Source: Nocardiopsis metallicus
GTDB taxonomy: Bacteria; Actinomycetota; Actinomycetes; Streptosporangiales; Streptosporangiaceae
DNA length: 64,000 nucleotides
Direction of reading: 5' to 3'
Assembly (NCBI RefSeq): GCF_014201115.1
Contig: NZ_JACHDO010000001.1
Location: forward strand, 6,634,001 to 6,698,000
In this document: positions 53,927 to 62,759 of the stretch, in pieces
Position numbering within the stretch: position 1 is the first letter of the stretch
Layout: the number at the start of each line of letters is the position of its first letter
Notes under the pieces: model-generated
What the model was told of the DNA's origin: nothing
Database searches by the model: none
The model's input: only the letters and a program-made list of their open reading frames with translations
Program-made: the position numbers and the translations under genes

Positions 53927-54768
53927 TGGATCTTGGTGACCAAGATGGCCCGAGCCCCCGCCTGCTCCAACTGGTCCATGATCGTGTGCGCTCGCGCGGC
54001 AGGCACCATGACCCGTACAGCCGACCAGCCCTCCCGGTGGAGCGGTGAGATGGTGGGGCCCTCCTTGCCGGAGCTGACCGCCACAGCCCGGTCCAGGTTG
54101 GCGACCTCGATGTCGTAGTCGAGCAGCACGTAGTCACGAGCCACCAAAACGCCGCTCAGACGCCGCAGGAACCGTTGCGAGGCGTCGGTACTGGGGTCGG
54201 ACTGCCCCTGGATGACGATGGCTTCTGAACGCATGATGGGCTCACCGATGATGCGCAGCCCCAGGTGAGCCAGAGTCGCACCGGTTTCCACCACGTCCGC
54301 GATCACCTCTGCCACCCCCAGACGCAGAGCGGTTTCCACCGCACCGTCCAGACGAACGATGCCACCCGCTTCGACCCCGTGGTCGGCCAGGTGCTTGGCG
54401 ACTACCGCGGGGTAGGAGGTCGCGATGGTCTTACCGTCCAGGTCGTGCACGCTCTGAGCGGTTTCGGGGTGGCCCGCGAAGTGGAAGGTGGAGCGGGCGA
54501 ACCCCAGGGCGAGAATCTCCTCGGCTGGGGCCGTGGAGTCGATGAGGAGATCGCGGCCGGTGATGCCCATGTCCAGCTGCCCGGAACCGACGTAGGTGGC
54601 GATGTCGCGGGGGCGCAGGTAGAAGAACTCGATGCCGTTCTCGTGGTCGGTGACCACGAGCTCCTTGGAGTCGGTGCGCTGCTGGTACCCGGCCGCATGC
54701 AGCAACGCGACCGCCTTGGCGTTCAAGGACCCCTTGTTGGGTACAGCGACGCGGAGCAGGGACGACAT
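53911..54768 (-). CDS. hisG: ATP phosphoribosyltransferase (HisG, long form)
   Basis: A 285-residue HisG, which joins ATP and PRPP in the first step of histidine synthesis. It has LLRVAVPNKGSLNAKAVALL, YVGSGQLDMGITGRDLL, DVVETGATLAHLGL (the PRPP-binding loop) and a C-terminal ACT-like regulatory domain ending VTKIQACRG, as in the hexameric long form. No hisE or other his genes adjoin it, whereas hisE-hisG usually pair in actinomycetes. It could be a relocated or second copy. It is divergent from the FxLD-type methyltransferase at 54978. Confidence 0.88.
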   Translation of the reverse strand: MSSLLRVAVPNKGSLNAKAVALLHAAGYQQRTDSKELVVTDHENGIEFFYLRPRDIATYVGSGQLDMGITGRDLLIDSTAPAEEILALGFARSTFHFAGHPETAQSVHDLDGKTIATSYPAVVAKHLADHGVEAGGIVRLDGAVETALRLGVAEVIADVVETGATLAHLGLRIIGEPIMRSEAIVIQGQSDPSTDASQRFLRRLSGVLVARDYVLLDYDIEVANLDRAVAVSSGKEGPTISPLHREGWSAVRVMVPAARAHTIMDQLEQAGARAILVTKIQACRG

Positions 54769-54977
54769 GGGTGACCTCTCGTGTGGAAGCGCGGTGCCCT
54801 CATGGTCTCAAACCAGCCAAGCCCGTGTTGGCTCTTCGCTGAGACCGCCCCCGAGCGGGCCCGGGCCGTTGCTGCCGCCAGGTCTGCACCCAGCACCGAC
54901 CCCATTTCGGACCGGATCCGGGCGCTGACGCGGTCGAAAACGCCACCTGCCACACCCTGCCCGGCTAACCTGCCGAT

Positions 54978-56234
54978 GTGACCACCTCCAAGACCACCCC
55001 CGCCCACAGCACCGACCACATCGACGCCCTGCGTGAGCGGATGATCGAGCGGCTGTGGGCCGTCAATGCGCTGCGCTCGCAACCGGTGGCCGAGGCCGTG
55101 CGCGCGGTACCGCGTCACCTCTTCGCCCCTGACTTTCCGTTGGAGGAGGTCTACGACGCGAAGGCGGTGCTGCGGACCAAGTTCGACGACGACGGTCAGG
55201 CCACCAGTTCGGTCTCCGCCACCTGGATCCAGACCCTGATGTTGGAGCGCGCCGAGATCCAACCGGGGATGCGCGTGCTGGAGATCGGCAGCGGCGGTTA
55301 CAACGCGGCCCTGATCGCTGAAGTCGTTGGCCCCGAGGGGCGGGTGACCTCGGTCGACATCGACCCCGGGGTCACAGGCCGGGCTCGTACCCACCTGGCC
55401 CAGACCACCTACGCCGACCGGGTAGAGGTGGTGCTTGGCGACGCCGAACACGGCTACCCCGCCGGTGCCCCCTACGATCGGATCATCGTCACGGTCGCCG
55501 CCACCGACCTGCCGTCGGCCTGGACTGAACAGCTCGTCGAGGGAGGACGCTTGGTCCTGCCCCTGGGTGTGCGGGGGTTCCAGCGCGTCTACGCCTTCAC
55601 CCACCACGGGCAAGGCCTGCTGGTAGGGGAGACCGGCGACCACGCCGGGTTCGTGCCGATGCAAGGACTGGGCGCGCCGGCGCCCACCACCGTGCCGCTC
55701 ACAGACCAGGTGGCGCTGACCACCGATGCCGACCCCGTTCCCGCTCCCGACCGGCTGCCTGAAGTGTTCGCTGAGCCCGCCCATGAGCAGTGCACCGGGG
55801 TGCGGATCGGACGGGCTGAGTACTTCGGTGGCCTGCAGCTGTGGCTGGCCACCACCCTGCCCGGCTTCGCCACCCTGTCCGGTGACGCCCAGGCCCTGGG
55901 CCACGCCACCATGGGCGTGCACCAGAGTCCGGCGATCTGGGACGGCACCGATCTGGCCTACCTGGTGCTGCCCCAAGCAGCGACCGACCCCGACCGGTGG
56001 GAGTTCCTCGCTCGCGGCCACGGCCCCAACGCCACCGAACTCATCCGTCGTCTGGTCGAGCACGTTCGCAGGTGGGACCGCGAACACCGACACGGCCCCG
56101 GCCCCCGGTTCATCGCCAACCCCGCTCTGCCCGATGCACCGGAAATGATCCCGATGCGGCACACCCGCCTTCTCGCCCTGTGGGATCAACCCCAGAGCCC
56201 ACAGTTGGACTGGGACGCGGACCCGGACGCATGA
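54978..56234 (+). CDS. methyltransferase, FxLD-system type (PCMT family)
   Basis: A 418-residue PCMT-family protein with the FxLD-type signatures: VPRHLFAPDF, TSSVSATWIQTLML, VLEIGSGGYNAALIAEVVG and GFVPMQG. It starts at GTG 54978 with no clear ribosome site, so it may be leaderless or start further in. Its stop overlaps the ATG of the kinase downstream by four bases, so the two are translationally coupled. No FxLD-like precursor is seen within several kilobases. It therefore resembles the orphan copy at 3594-4868, also near a kinase. Confidence 0.76.
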   Translation: MTTSKTTPAHSTDHIDALRERMIERLWAVNALRSQPVAEAVRAVPRHLFAPDFPLEEVYDAKAVLRTKFDDDGQATSSVSATWIQTLMLERAEIQPGMRVLEIGSGGYNAALIAEVVGPEGRVTSVDIDPGVTGRARTHLAQTTYADRVEVVLGDAEHGYPAGAPYDRIIVTVAATDLPSAWTEQLVEGGRLVLPLGVRGFQRVYAFTHHGQGLLVGETGDHAGFVPMQGLGAPAPTTVPLTDQVALTTDADPVPAPDRLPEVFAEPAHEQCTGVRIGRAEYFGGLQLWLATTLPGFATLSGDAQALGHATMGVHQSPAIWDGTDLAYLVLPQAATDPDRWEFLARGHGPNATELIRRLVEHVRRWDREHRHGPGPRFIANPALPDAPEMIPMRHTRLLALWDQPQSPQLDWDADPDA

Positions 56235-57079
56235 GCACACCCTTGCCCCGGGCGCCTGACCTGGACCACGCATGGGGACACGCGGTCGACGCCCTGGACC
56301 TGACCGCCCCGCCGGCGGGCGAACGACATCGCGGAGTGGGCGGCCGAACCCTGAGCGGACCGGTCACCCGCCCCGACGGCTCCCCGGCATGGCTGCGGGT
56401 GGAGTCCGCCACCAAGCCGGGCGGGCGGCTGTGGGAGGGCAACCGGCTCGCCGAGGAACTCCTGCCGCCGCACATCCCCCGCCCCCGACTGCTGGCCGCA
56501 CACACCTGGGGCACCGCCCCGACGGTGTTCCAGGCGTTGGTGTTCTCCCGCCTGGACGCCTCCCCGGTGTCCCCGACACCGGACCTGCGCGAGCCGCCCG
56601 CCCTCTCCCTCACCTGGTGGATGGATCTGCGCACGGTGCTGCACGACCTTCAACAGGTGGACCCGCCCCACGGGCGGCGCAGCCACACCCCCGGGTTCCT
56701 CACACGAGTGCCCACCCATCTTCCCGAAGTCGCTGAGGCGGGCCTGGACCTGACCGTACGCACCTGGGAAGCAGCTCACGGAGACCTGCATTGGGCCAAC
56801 CTCACCCAGGGCCCCCTGGTCCTGCTGGACTGGGAAGGGTGGGCCTCAGCCCCGGCCGGATACGACGCCGCGGTCCTGCACGCCTACGCGCTACCCGAAC
56901 CAGACACAGCAGCCCAGGTCCGCGAGGTCTTCGCTGAGGAGCTGGACACCGAGGCCGGCCATCTGGCCCAGCTGATCATCTGCGCCGAGATCGTCCAGGC
57001 CGCACCGCGTGATGACCTGCATGCCCGCCTGGCCCCCTACGCCCGCGCCCACGTCCACCACCTGCTCAGTAGCTGGTGA
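56231..57079 (+). CDS. phosphotransferase-like protein (APH fold)
   Basis: A 282-residue protein of the APH/ChoK-like fold. The catalytic loop is EAAHGDLHWANLTQG and the metal site LLDWEGW, a D-W-E form common in actinomycetes. The N-lobe AWLRVESATKPGGRLW is shorter than in true APH and lacks an obvious lysine, so activity is uncertain. It overlaps the FxLD-type methyltransferase by ATGA and probably works with it, for example modifying the same peptide or small molecule. Confidence 0.68.
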   Translation: MSTPLPRAPDLDHAWGHAVDALDLTAPPAGERHRGVGGRTLSGPVTRPDGSPAWLRVESATKPGGRLWEGNRLAEELLPPHIPRPRLLAAHTWGTAPTVFQALVFSRLDASPVSPTPDLREPPALSLTWWMDLRTVLHDLQQVDPPHGRRSHTPGFLTRVPTHLPEVAEAGLDLTVRTWEAAHGDLHWANLTQGPLVLLDWEGWASAPAGYDAAVLHAYALPEPDTAAQVREVFAEELDTEAGHLAQLIICAEIVQAAPRDDLHARLAPYARAHVHHLLSSW

Positions 57080-57608
57080 ACACCATCAGGAGTAGACAGA
57101 GTCGGCACGGCGCTTGGCGCGGCTGTAGATGGCGGCGGGCCCTCAGGTCAGCGGTTTCAGCCTGACCAGGCGAATGGGCTCACCATCGAGAAACTTTTCG
57201 TCGACCAGGTCGTCGGTGACCTCGCCGTGCTCACCCTGTGGCAGGTCCAGGGTGATGTGGAAGTCACGAAGCGCGGCCCGGACCCTGCTGGGCAGAGCAC
57301 CATAATCGGGGGTTTCCTCGGGGTCGGCGGCGATGATCACACGGGCCTCGCGCGGCGCGTCGATCCCGGTCAAGGACACATCGACGCTGGAGCCGAGCCC
57401 AGCCTTCGCCAAAGCCTTCCGCGCTGCATCATGCAAGGCGACCGAGGCCAGGTACTGCTTGACCTGGTCACGGCCGAACGCCGTCGCCACCAGGCGCCAG
57501 ACCTCCATAGCAGAGGCGCCGGAGCGGAACTTGCGCGTCATCGTGTCGATCAACGCGCGTCTCGCGCCGAGATAGTTGTCAAGGTCGAGCTGGATGTTGT
57601 CGAAGTCG

Positions 57609-57628
57609 GATTGGGTGTAAGCATTCAG
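57609..57628. repeat. left target duplication and inverted repeat of IS66-family element
   Basis: The target duplication GATTGGGT occupies 57609-57616. The terminal inverted repeat GTAAGCATTCAG follows at 57617-57628. The GTAAGC start is characteristic of IS66 ends. Confidence 0.9.
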
Positions 57629-59221
57629 TTGCTGGGTTCGCCTGACAGGGCGACACTGGACCAGGCACGATGTCCACCATGCCGTCGGGACTGGAGACCG
57701 CCTCGCGTGAGGACCTGCTCGCGCTGATCGGTGTGCTCCACGAACAAAACACCGCCCTGCGCCAGCACCTGGCCCAGCAGACCGAAGAGATCACCCGCCT
57801 CAAGGCCGAGAACGAACAGCTCCGAGCCGACAACGCGCGTCTGACCACCCGGGTCGCGCAGCTCGAACGCCGCCTGGGACGCAACTCCGGCAACTCCTCC
57901 CTGCCACCCTCCTCGGACCTGTTCGACAAGCCCGAACGCGCACCCGCCAAGAAGAGCGCCCGCAAACGCGGACGCCAACCAGGCGCTGAAGGCTTCGGAC
58001 TGCCTATGGTCGAAAACCCCGACCAGGTCCACGACCATCTGCCCGCCACCTGCACCGGGTGCCACGCCGAGCTGGACCCGGCCTCCTCCATTGGCTACCA
58101 GCGCCGTCAGGTCCGCGACATCCCCCTGGTCACGGTGCAGGTGAGTGAGCACCGCGCCCACACCTGCGCGTGCCAGTGCGGAAGCATCACCCAAGCAGCG
58201 ATGCCCCAGGAACTGGCCGCCTCCCCTTCCTCCTACGGCCCCCACCTGCGCACCCTGGCCGTCTACCTGCTCGTGTTCCAGCACATCCCGGTGGAGCGCA
58301 CCGCACAGCTCATCAACGACCTGACCGGCGCGAAGGTCTCCACCGGATGGGTGTCGCATCTACTGGGCGAGGCCCATGCTCTGGTCAGCGACAGCCTCAA
58401 CCTGATCCGGGCGTTGCTCACCCTGGCCCACGTGCTGCACGCCGATGAGACCACCACCCGCATCAAGGACCAACGGTGCTGGTTGCATGTGGCCTGCAAC
58501 GAGCACCTGACCCTGCTGGGTCTAGCTCCGCGTTCACGAGCCGGGGCGAACACGTTGGGGGTACTGCCGGGCTTTACCGGCACCCTGGTGCACGACTCCT
58601 TGGCCTTGTACTCGGGTTACACGTGCGCCCACCAGCTGTGCGGGGCGCACCTGATCCGCGAGCTCACCGCTGCCGAACAGGACCACCCCGGCCAGCACTG
58701 GCACCGTCAGATCCGGTCCGCGCTGGCCACCTTGGCCCGCGAGGCGGGGCGTGTGCGCTGCGGCCAGGCCGAGCACATCCCCGCCGGGGTGCTCCTGGCC
58801 CAAGGGGAGTTGTTCCACCACGGCATCGCGGTCGGGCTGTCCTGCCATCCCCGGGCCCAAGGAAGGAAGCAATCACCGGCCCGCAACCTGCTCGAGCGTC
58901 TGCGGGAGCGGGCCGAGCAGGTGTTGGGCTTCTCCGACCGGCCCCACCTGGTGCCCTTCACCAACAACCTCGCCGAAAGAGCGCTCAGACCCCTCAAGAC
59001 CCAGGTGAAGATCTCCGGTTGCCACCAGTCCCGTCAGGGGGCGGCGGCCTGGCTCGGGGTGCGTTCCTACATCGACTCGGCCCGCAAGCACGGGGTGAGC
59101 GCGTTCGAAGCGCTGCGCCGGGCGTTCACCGGACAGTTGTGGATGCCGCCCATCCCCGCCTCCGCCTGACCAGCTAAGGCCATCTACCCTCCGCAGTCCC
59201 CAACGCCTTCTGAATGCTTAC
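57617..59221 (+). mobile_element. IS66-family insertion sequence, 1,605 bp
   Basis: A complete element with 12-base perfect terminal inverted repeats starting GTAAGC, one transposase gene and an eight-base target duplication, the usual length for IS66. It lacks tnpA and tnpB accessory genes, so it belongs to the single-gene type. It has inserted into a hypothetical gene on the opposite strand. Confidence 0.9.
57670..59169 (+). CDS. tnpC: IS66-family transposase (TnpC)
   Basis: A 499-residue transposase. An N-terminal coiled coil (LRQHLAQQTEEITRLKAENE) is followed by the Lys/Arg-rich linker RKRGRQPGAEG and a zinc-finger-like segment (CTGCHAEL with CACQCG), then the DDE core: HVLHADETTTRI, LVHDSLALYSGY and NNLAERALRPLK for the final Glu. 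The order matches TnpC of IS66. The ATG at 57670 lies 53 bases inside the left end. The frame is intact, so the element may still be active. Confidence 0.9.
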   Translation: MSTMPSGLETASREDLLALIGVLHEQNTALRQHLAQQTEEITRLKAENEQLRADNARLTTRVAQLERRLGRNSGNSSLPPSSDLFDKPERAPAKKSARKRGRQPGAEGFGLPMVENPDQVHDHLPATCTGCHAELDPASSIGYQRRQVRDIPLVTVQVSEHRAHTCACQCGSITQAAMPQELAASPSSYGPHLRTLAVYLLVFQHIPVERTAQLINDLTGAKVSTGWVSHLLGEAHALVSDSLNLIRALLTLAHVLHADETTTRIKDQRCWLHVACNEHLTLLGLAPRSRAGANTLGVLPGFTGTLVHDSLALYSGYTCAHQLCGAHLIRELTAAEQDHPGQHWHRQIRSALATLAREAGRVRCGQAEHIPAGVLLAQGELFHHGIAVGLSCHPRAQGRKQSPARNLLERLRERAEQVLGFSDRPHLVPFTNNLAERALRPLKTQVKISGCHQSRQGAAAWLGVRSYIDSARKHGVSAFEALRRAFTGQLWMPPIPASA

Positions 59222-59229
59222 GATTGGGT
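59210..59229. repeat. right inverted repeat and target duplication of IS66-family element
   Basis: The inverted repeat CTGAATGCTTAC (59210-59221) is the reverse complement of the left end. The target duplication GATTGGGT follows at 59222-59229. Confidence 0.9.
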
Positions 59230-59437
59230 GGCCTCGGCATGGGTGTCCATGCGGCGAACACTATCCAAGAGACTGAAAGCAGATCAGCCTGATTTCAGTC
59301 TTTAACTTCGAGGTGGCGCGGAACGGGCAAGTCCATCTGATGACGGTGGGTGGGCCCCGAACCCTGCCAGCCCACGGACTACGACGGACCTGTGTGATCA
59401 GACCACCCAGGAACACTCAGGCCTCTAAGTTGGGGGA

Positions 59438-59938
59438 ATGGGCTTTGACTACCTCTGGCACGGCGACCAGCATTCCCCAACCGACCTGCCCATCACCCAG
59501 GTCTACGGATATGTCTTCGACGCCCAGGGACGGGTGGTGATCCTCCAAGACGCGGGTATGTGGAACGCTCCCGGTGGGACACCTGAACCCGAGATTGATC
59601 AGGATCCCGTCGCCACACTGGTGCGGGAGGTGTGGGAGGAAGTCCAGGTCCGCTTCGAAGACACCGTGTACCTGGGCTATCAGAGCGTGGGCGAGGATGG
59701 CGGACCACCACAGCGCGCCCAACTTCGGATGGCCGCCCGTCTAGTCGAGGTAGGAGAGCGCGCCCCCGACCCGGACAACGGCCGTGTGCACGTCCGACAC
59801 CGGTGTTCCCTGCCCGAGGCTGAGCGCCTACTCGGCTGGGGCGCGCCAGCACGGGAGCAGTTCAAGAGCGCCGCGAAGGTGGCCGTGCATCGCTGGCGGA
59901 TTCCTGTACACGTTCCGGCCCCTGCGGTAACCGACTGA
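59438..59938 (+). CDS. NUDIX hydrolase
   Basis: A 166-residue NUDIX protein. The box is GGTPEPEIDQDPVATLVREVWEEVQV, with all key acidic residues. The strand before it is YGYVFDAQGRVVILQDAG, and the late APAREQFKSAAKVAVHRW resembles the C-terminal half of the NUDIX gene at 17039 (RRVLVPARQANLLLGWG). The two proteins therefore seem related and may share a substrate. The ATG at 59438 has GGGGGA just upstream. It stands alone, 188 bases past the insertion-split gene. Confidence 0.8.
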   Translation: MGFDYLWHGDQHSPTDLPITQVYGYVFDAQGRVVILQDAGMWNAPGGTPEPEIDQDPVATLVREVWEEVQVRFEDTVYLGYQSVGEDGGPPQRAQLRMAARLVEVGERAPDPDNGRVHVRHRCSLPEAERLLGWGAPAREQFKSAAKVAVHRWRIPVHVPAPAVTD

Positions 59939-60597
59939 ACACCTCCCCCTCGCTCCGAAAGTGCTGGCCTCGGCCGCAGCAGCCAGCTTGGTCCCATCGA
60001 ACATAGTCAGGGTCGCCATGGGCTGGGTTCCTTCCGGTTGAGGATGGCCGATCACCGCGCGATCGGCGGCCCTGGCCGAGCGCGAAGAGCTGTCCATACG
60101 CGGCGGCGTTCCGGTGCTGCGGATCGTGCGCACCGCAAGGTGATGGTGTCTCACCGAGTGGTGTAATTTTTCCCGCCCCCTCCTCTCAGATAAGCGTTGT
60201 TGGTGTCCGCTGGGTAGGCGTCCCACAACCTTCGGCGGCTCCTCCACCCCGATCAGCGGACCACCAGCACGCGGCGGCCGCCCGACCTCGACCAACTACC
60301 ACGATGACCTGCAGGGACACGGCCACGCGAAAGTTACACCACTCCAGGGGACGTGACCGCCGCGCGAGGGCCTGTCTCGTGAATTGCTCCACGGACGCAC
60401 AGGACTTGACTGGCTGAACGCTCCCACGTTCGGGCCTGTCGGCGAAGGTGCACCCCCACCGTAGGTACGCCTGGGGCAGCCAAACGGCCAGCGCACAGCG
60501 AACCTGAGCGAAGCACGTGAAGGGGCGACCGGTGACAGGCCGGAGGGCCGTTCATCAGGCAGGTAAATGTGGTCCCCCGGGCCGGTATTTTCCTTAT
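59939..60597. other. gene-poor spacer with one truncated gene start
   Basis: On the minus strand ATG 60019, preceded by AAGGAA, begins MATLTMFDGTKLAAAAEA and keeps coding bias for about 25 codons before running antisense into the NUDIX gene. It looks like the 5' end of a gene whose remainder was lost. The rest of this stretch shows no gene I can support. Confidence 0.4.
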
Positions 60598-61470
60598 ATG
60601 CCCAGTTCAGAGCCCCTCCTCGGGGGCGTTCCAATCTGGGGCCTCTTGTGCCTGCTCGGGTTGCTCGGCGCGACCATAGGTCGCTGGAGTGGGGCCCTGG
60701 CGCCTCTCTTCGCTCAGATACCGAACCTGGAAACATCCGTGACCGTCGGCCCCGCGCCTGGTAGTAGGCCAGAGCGCCGCCCAGGCCCAGGAAACGGTGT
60801 GCGTCCAGCCTGCTGCCCACGGTGCAACAAGAGCGCGCGCTTGGCCAAGTTCGCCCCCTTGCCAACCCCTCTCACCTGTGCTCACTGCGGAGCATCTTTT
60901 CGGGCGCCACCTGTCCTGGTGTGGACCATGGCGGGCGCCTTCGTCGTGGCGGGAGTTGCTTGCCTTCTGCAGGACCGCCTCCACGATCTTCCAGCGCTCT
61001 TGTGGTTCATCATGTTGGCCGTACCCTTGACCGCAATCGACATCCGCGTTCTGCGGCTTCCCACCCCGGTCATCGTTCGCGCCTACCCCGGGGCGCTGTT
61101 CCTGCTCACCACGGCGATCCTGCTTACGCATCGAGCAGAGACCGGGGAAATCGCCTGGGGAGAGGCTGGGCGCCATGGGGCCCAAGCATTGGTAGCCATG
61201 CTGTGCTCAGTGGCTCTGTACTGGCTGCTCTGGCGCATCAATCCAAGAGGCATCGGTTACGGTGACGTCCGTCTTTCCGGCCTGACAGGTCTCTACATCG
61301 GGTGGGCAGCAGGACCTATCGCTGTCCTACCAGCGGCGTTCGTTACCTTCCTTGTCTTCATAGTTTCGACTGTGGCCGTGATGCTAATCAGTGGAACACG
61401 AAAACGAATATTTCCCCTGGGGCCGGCGATTTTGGTGGTGACGCTCTTGCTGGCGATGGTGACTCCTTGA
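60598..61470 (+). CDS. A24-type prepilin peptidase-like membrane protein
   Basis: A 290-residue membrane protein with a first hydrophobic segment at 10-30. A cytoplasmic zinc-type loop follows, with CCPRC (72-76) and CAHC (94-97). About six further membrane segments follow from residue 105. The catalytic aspartates are D148 in LTAIDIRVLRLP and D223 in GIGYGDVRLSG, the GxGD motif. This matches prepilin peptidases (PilD/TadV), which cleave and may methylate type IV pilin leaders. No pilus genes adjoin it. The ATG at 60598 has no strong ribosome site; a longer form from 60517 is less likely because it lacks a signal-like start. Confidence 0.75.
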   Translation: MPSSEPLLGGVPIWGLLCLLGLLGATIGRWSGALAPLFAQIPNLETSVTVGPAPGSRPERRPGPGNGVRPACCPRCNKSARLAKFAPLPTPLTCAHCGASFRAPPVLVWTMAGAFVVAGVACLLQDRLHDLPALLWFIMLAVPLTAIDIRVLRLPTPVIVRAYPGALFLLTTAILLTHRAETGEIAWGEAGRHGAQALVAMLCSVALYWLLWRINPRGIGYGDVRLSGLTGLYIGWAAGPIAVLPAAFVTFLVFIVSTVAVMLISGTRKRIFPLGPAILVVTLLLAMVTP

Positions 61471-61536
61471 ACCTTTTTCATGCTGAAGGGGCAGGACTAT
61501 GGCCTGCACCTTCGAGATGAAGCACACTCAGGCAGC

Positions 61537-62109
61537 TCAGCTTTGGCCACGCCTGGCACTGGAGTGCTGTATCCAGGCCTGATCGGCGGTGGGGGCGCAG
61601 TAGGCACGCAACATCTGAGCGGACACGCCGAGGTAGCGGTAGTGACGCACCGCCTCCTCAACGTCGTCGGGCGCCAGCTGGCGCTGTTCGGCACCATCGA
61701 TTTCCGATCGCGGCGTCATCGGCAAGACGAGTTCACCCAAAGGCGGCGGTGGATCGCACACCCTCCTGGCCAACAGATCACCCAACACCGTGCGACGGCC
61801 TGAAATGCGTAGAGCACGCCCGCCGGTGCTCATGGTGTACAGGTTGCAGGCGGTCCTCCATAAAGCGGTCGCCACGCGCTGTCGGCGCATCCGCGGGGCC
61901 ACGTAGATCCCGCTGACGACCCCTTGGTCCTGGTGCCAGCGGATCGCCCCGATCTGCTGGTCGAGGATCTGACGGGCGGCGAACACACCCATCTCCACCA
62001 CCACCCCCACACCAGGCCGCTCCTGTTCATCGCAGGGCAGGGCCAGGAACTCATGGACGCGGCCGGACTCGGGGCCCGTGCCTGCGACGTGCACGAAGTA
62101 CAGGTTCAC
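61537..62109 (-). CDS. GNAT-like acetyltransferase
   Basis: A 190-residue protein. The central stretch IGAIRWHQDQGVVSGIYVAP followed by RMRRQRVATALWRTACN resembles GNAT motif A (RxxGxG/A with preceding beta strand VxxIYVAP), the acetyl-CoA site. The first 50 residues (MNLYFVHVAGTGPESGRVHE) and the last 60 have no recognised match. GTG at 62109 follows GGAGGAGG. It heads or continues a minus-strand series of small accessory genes. Confidence 0.6.
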   Translation of the reverse strand: MNLYFVHVAGTGPESGRVHEFLALPCDEQERPGVGVVVEMGVFAARQILDQQIGAIRWHQDQGVVSGIYVAPRMRRQRVATALWRTACNLYTMSTGGRALRISGRRTVLGDLLARRVCDPPPPLGELVLPMTPRSEIDGAEQRQLAPDDVEEAVRHYRYLGVSAQMLRAYCAPTADQAWIQHSSARRGQS

Positions 62110-62144
62110 GATGGCTTCCTCCTCCCCTCAGGACGTAGTGGCGG

Positions 62145-62714
62145 TCAGTGAGGAGCCCGGGCATGGTCGGCCAACCACTGGGTGGCCGGGGTGAATTGGG
62201 GGTCGATGGGGGTAAGGGCGAAGAGCTCGACCACACCCGAGGGAGGCTCTCCCAAAGGGGTCATTTCGAAGACGAGCCCTTCTGGGCTTGTACCGATGGC
62301 TCGGCGTTCCCAGACGGTGTAGTCACGGGCTTCGACGACGTAGGAACGGTGAGCGATCGAGGCCAGCTTGGGGCAGGACCGAAGCGCAAAGGCCAAACAC
62401 TCCGAATGGGCGGGCGCCTCGAAGTAGTACCGAGTGCCGGTGTCGGCGAGTGGCCAGGTGCACGCCTGCTCCGAACCGACATGGGTGCCGCAGATGGTGC
62501 AGCGGCGCTCTTGCATCGCCCGGCGTTGGTGGTTCACACACGGAGTGCCGAAGTAGGGGCGGCCTTTGCCAGCTTTGCAGGTGCACACGAGCACAGGTCC
62601 GCTATCGCGTTGGACAACGTGCTCAGTCCCGCTACTCCACTGCACGGTCCACGGCACTGGTACGGAGCCGGATCGGGGCAGGCGGGCGAGCTGTGGTGGC
62701 ATGGGAGGGGTCAT
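62145..62714 (-). CDS. hypothetical zinc-ribbon-like protein
   Basis: A 189-residue protein with a cysteine cluster near residues 43-75: CTCKAGKG, TPCVNHQRRAMQERRC and TICG, which could bind zinc. The C-terminal half (TWPLADTGTRYYFEAPAH and VVELFALTPIDPQFTPATQW) has no known signature to me. The ATG at 62714 has AAGGA upstream. It lies 35 bases before the GNAT-like gene on the same strand, suggesting cotranscription. Similar small Cys-rich proteins occur in actinomycete integrative elements, but I cannot assign a role. Confidence 0.55.
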   Translation of the reverse strand: MTPPMPPQLARLPRSGSVPVPWTVQWSSGTEHVVQRDSGPVLVCTCKAGKGRPYFGTPCVNHQRRAMQERRCTICGTHVGSEQACTWPLADTGTRYYFEAPAHSECLAFALRSCPKLASIAHRSYVVEARDYTVWERRAIGTSPEGLVFEMTPLGEPPSGVVELFALTPIDPQFTPATQWLADHARAPH

Positions 62715-62759
62715 GGCGGGGTCCTTTTCTGCGGGGTAGGGGCCGGTAGGAGCGGGGTA

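Larger units (their letters stand above)
57143..59250 (-). pseudogene. hypothetical gene split by an IS66-family element
   Basis: On the minus strand an ATG at 59250 begins MDTHAEATQ and is interrupted within its ninth codon by the insertion sequence. The frame resumes at 57616 as SDFDNIQLDLDNYLGARRAL and runs to a stop at 57143. Removing the element and one copy of the eight-base duplication gives one 164-residue protein, helical at first and ending DLVDEKFLDGEPIRLVRLKP. I do not recognise its family; it looks like small conserved actinomycete proteins of unknown role. The break lies so early that a shorter protein could still start at an internal codon such as 57553 (MIDTMTRK). Confidence 0.8.
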
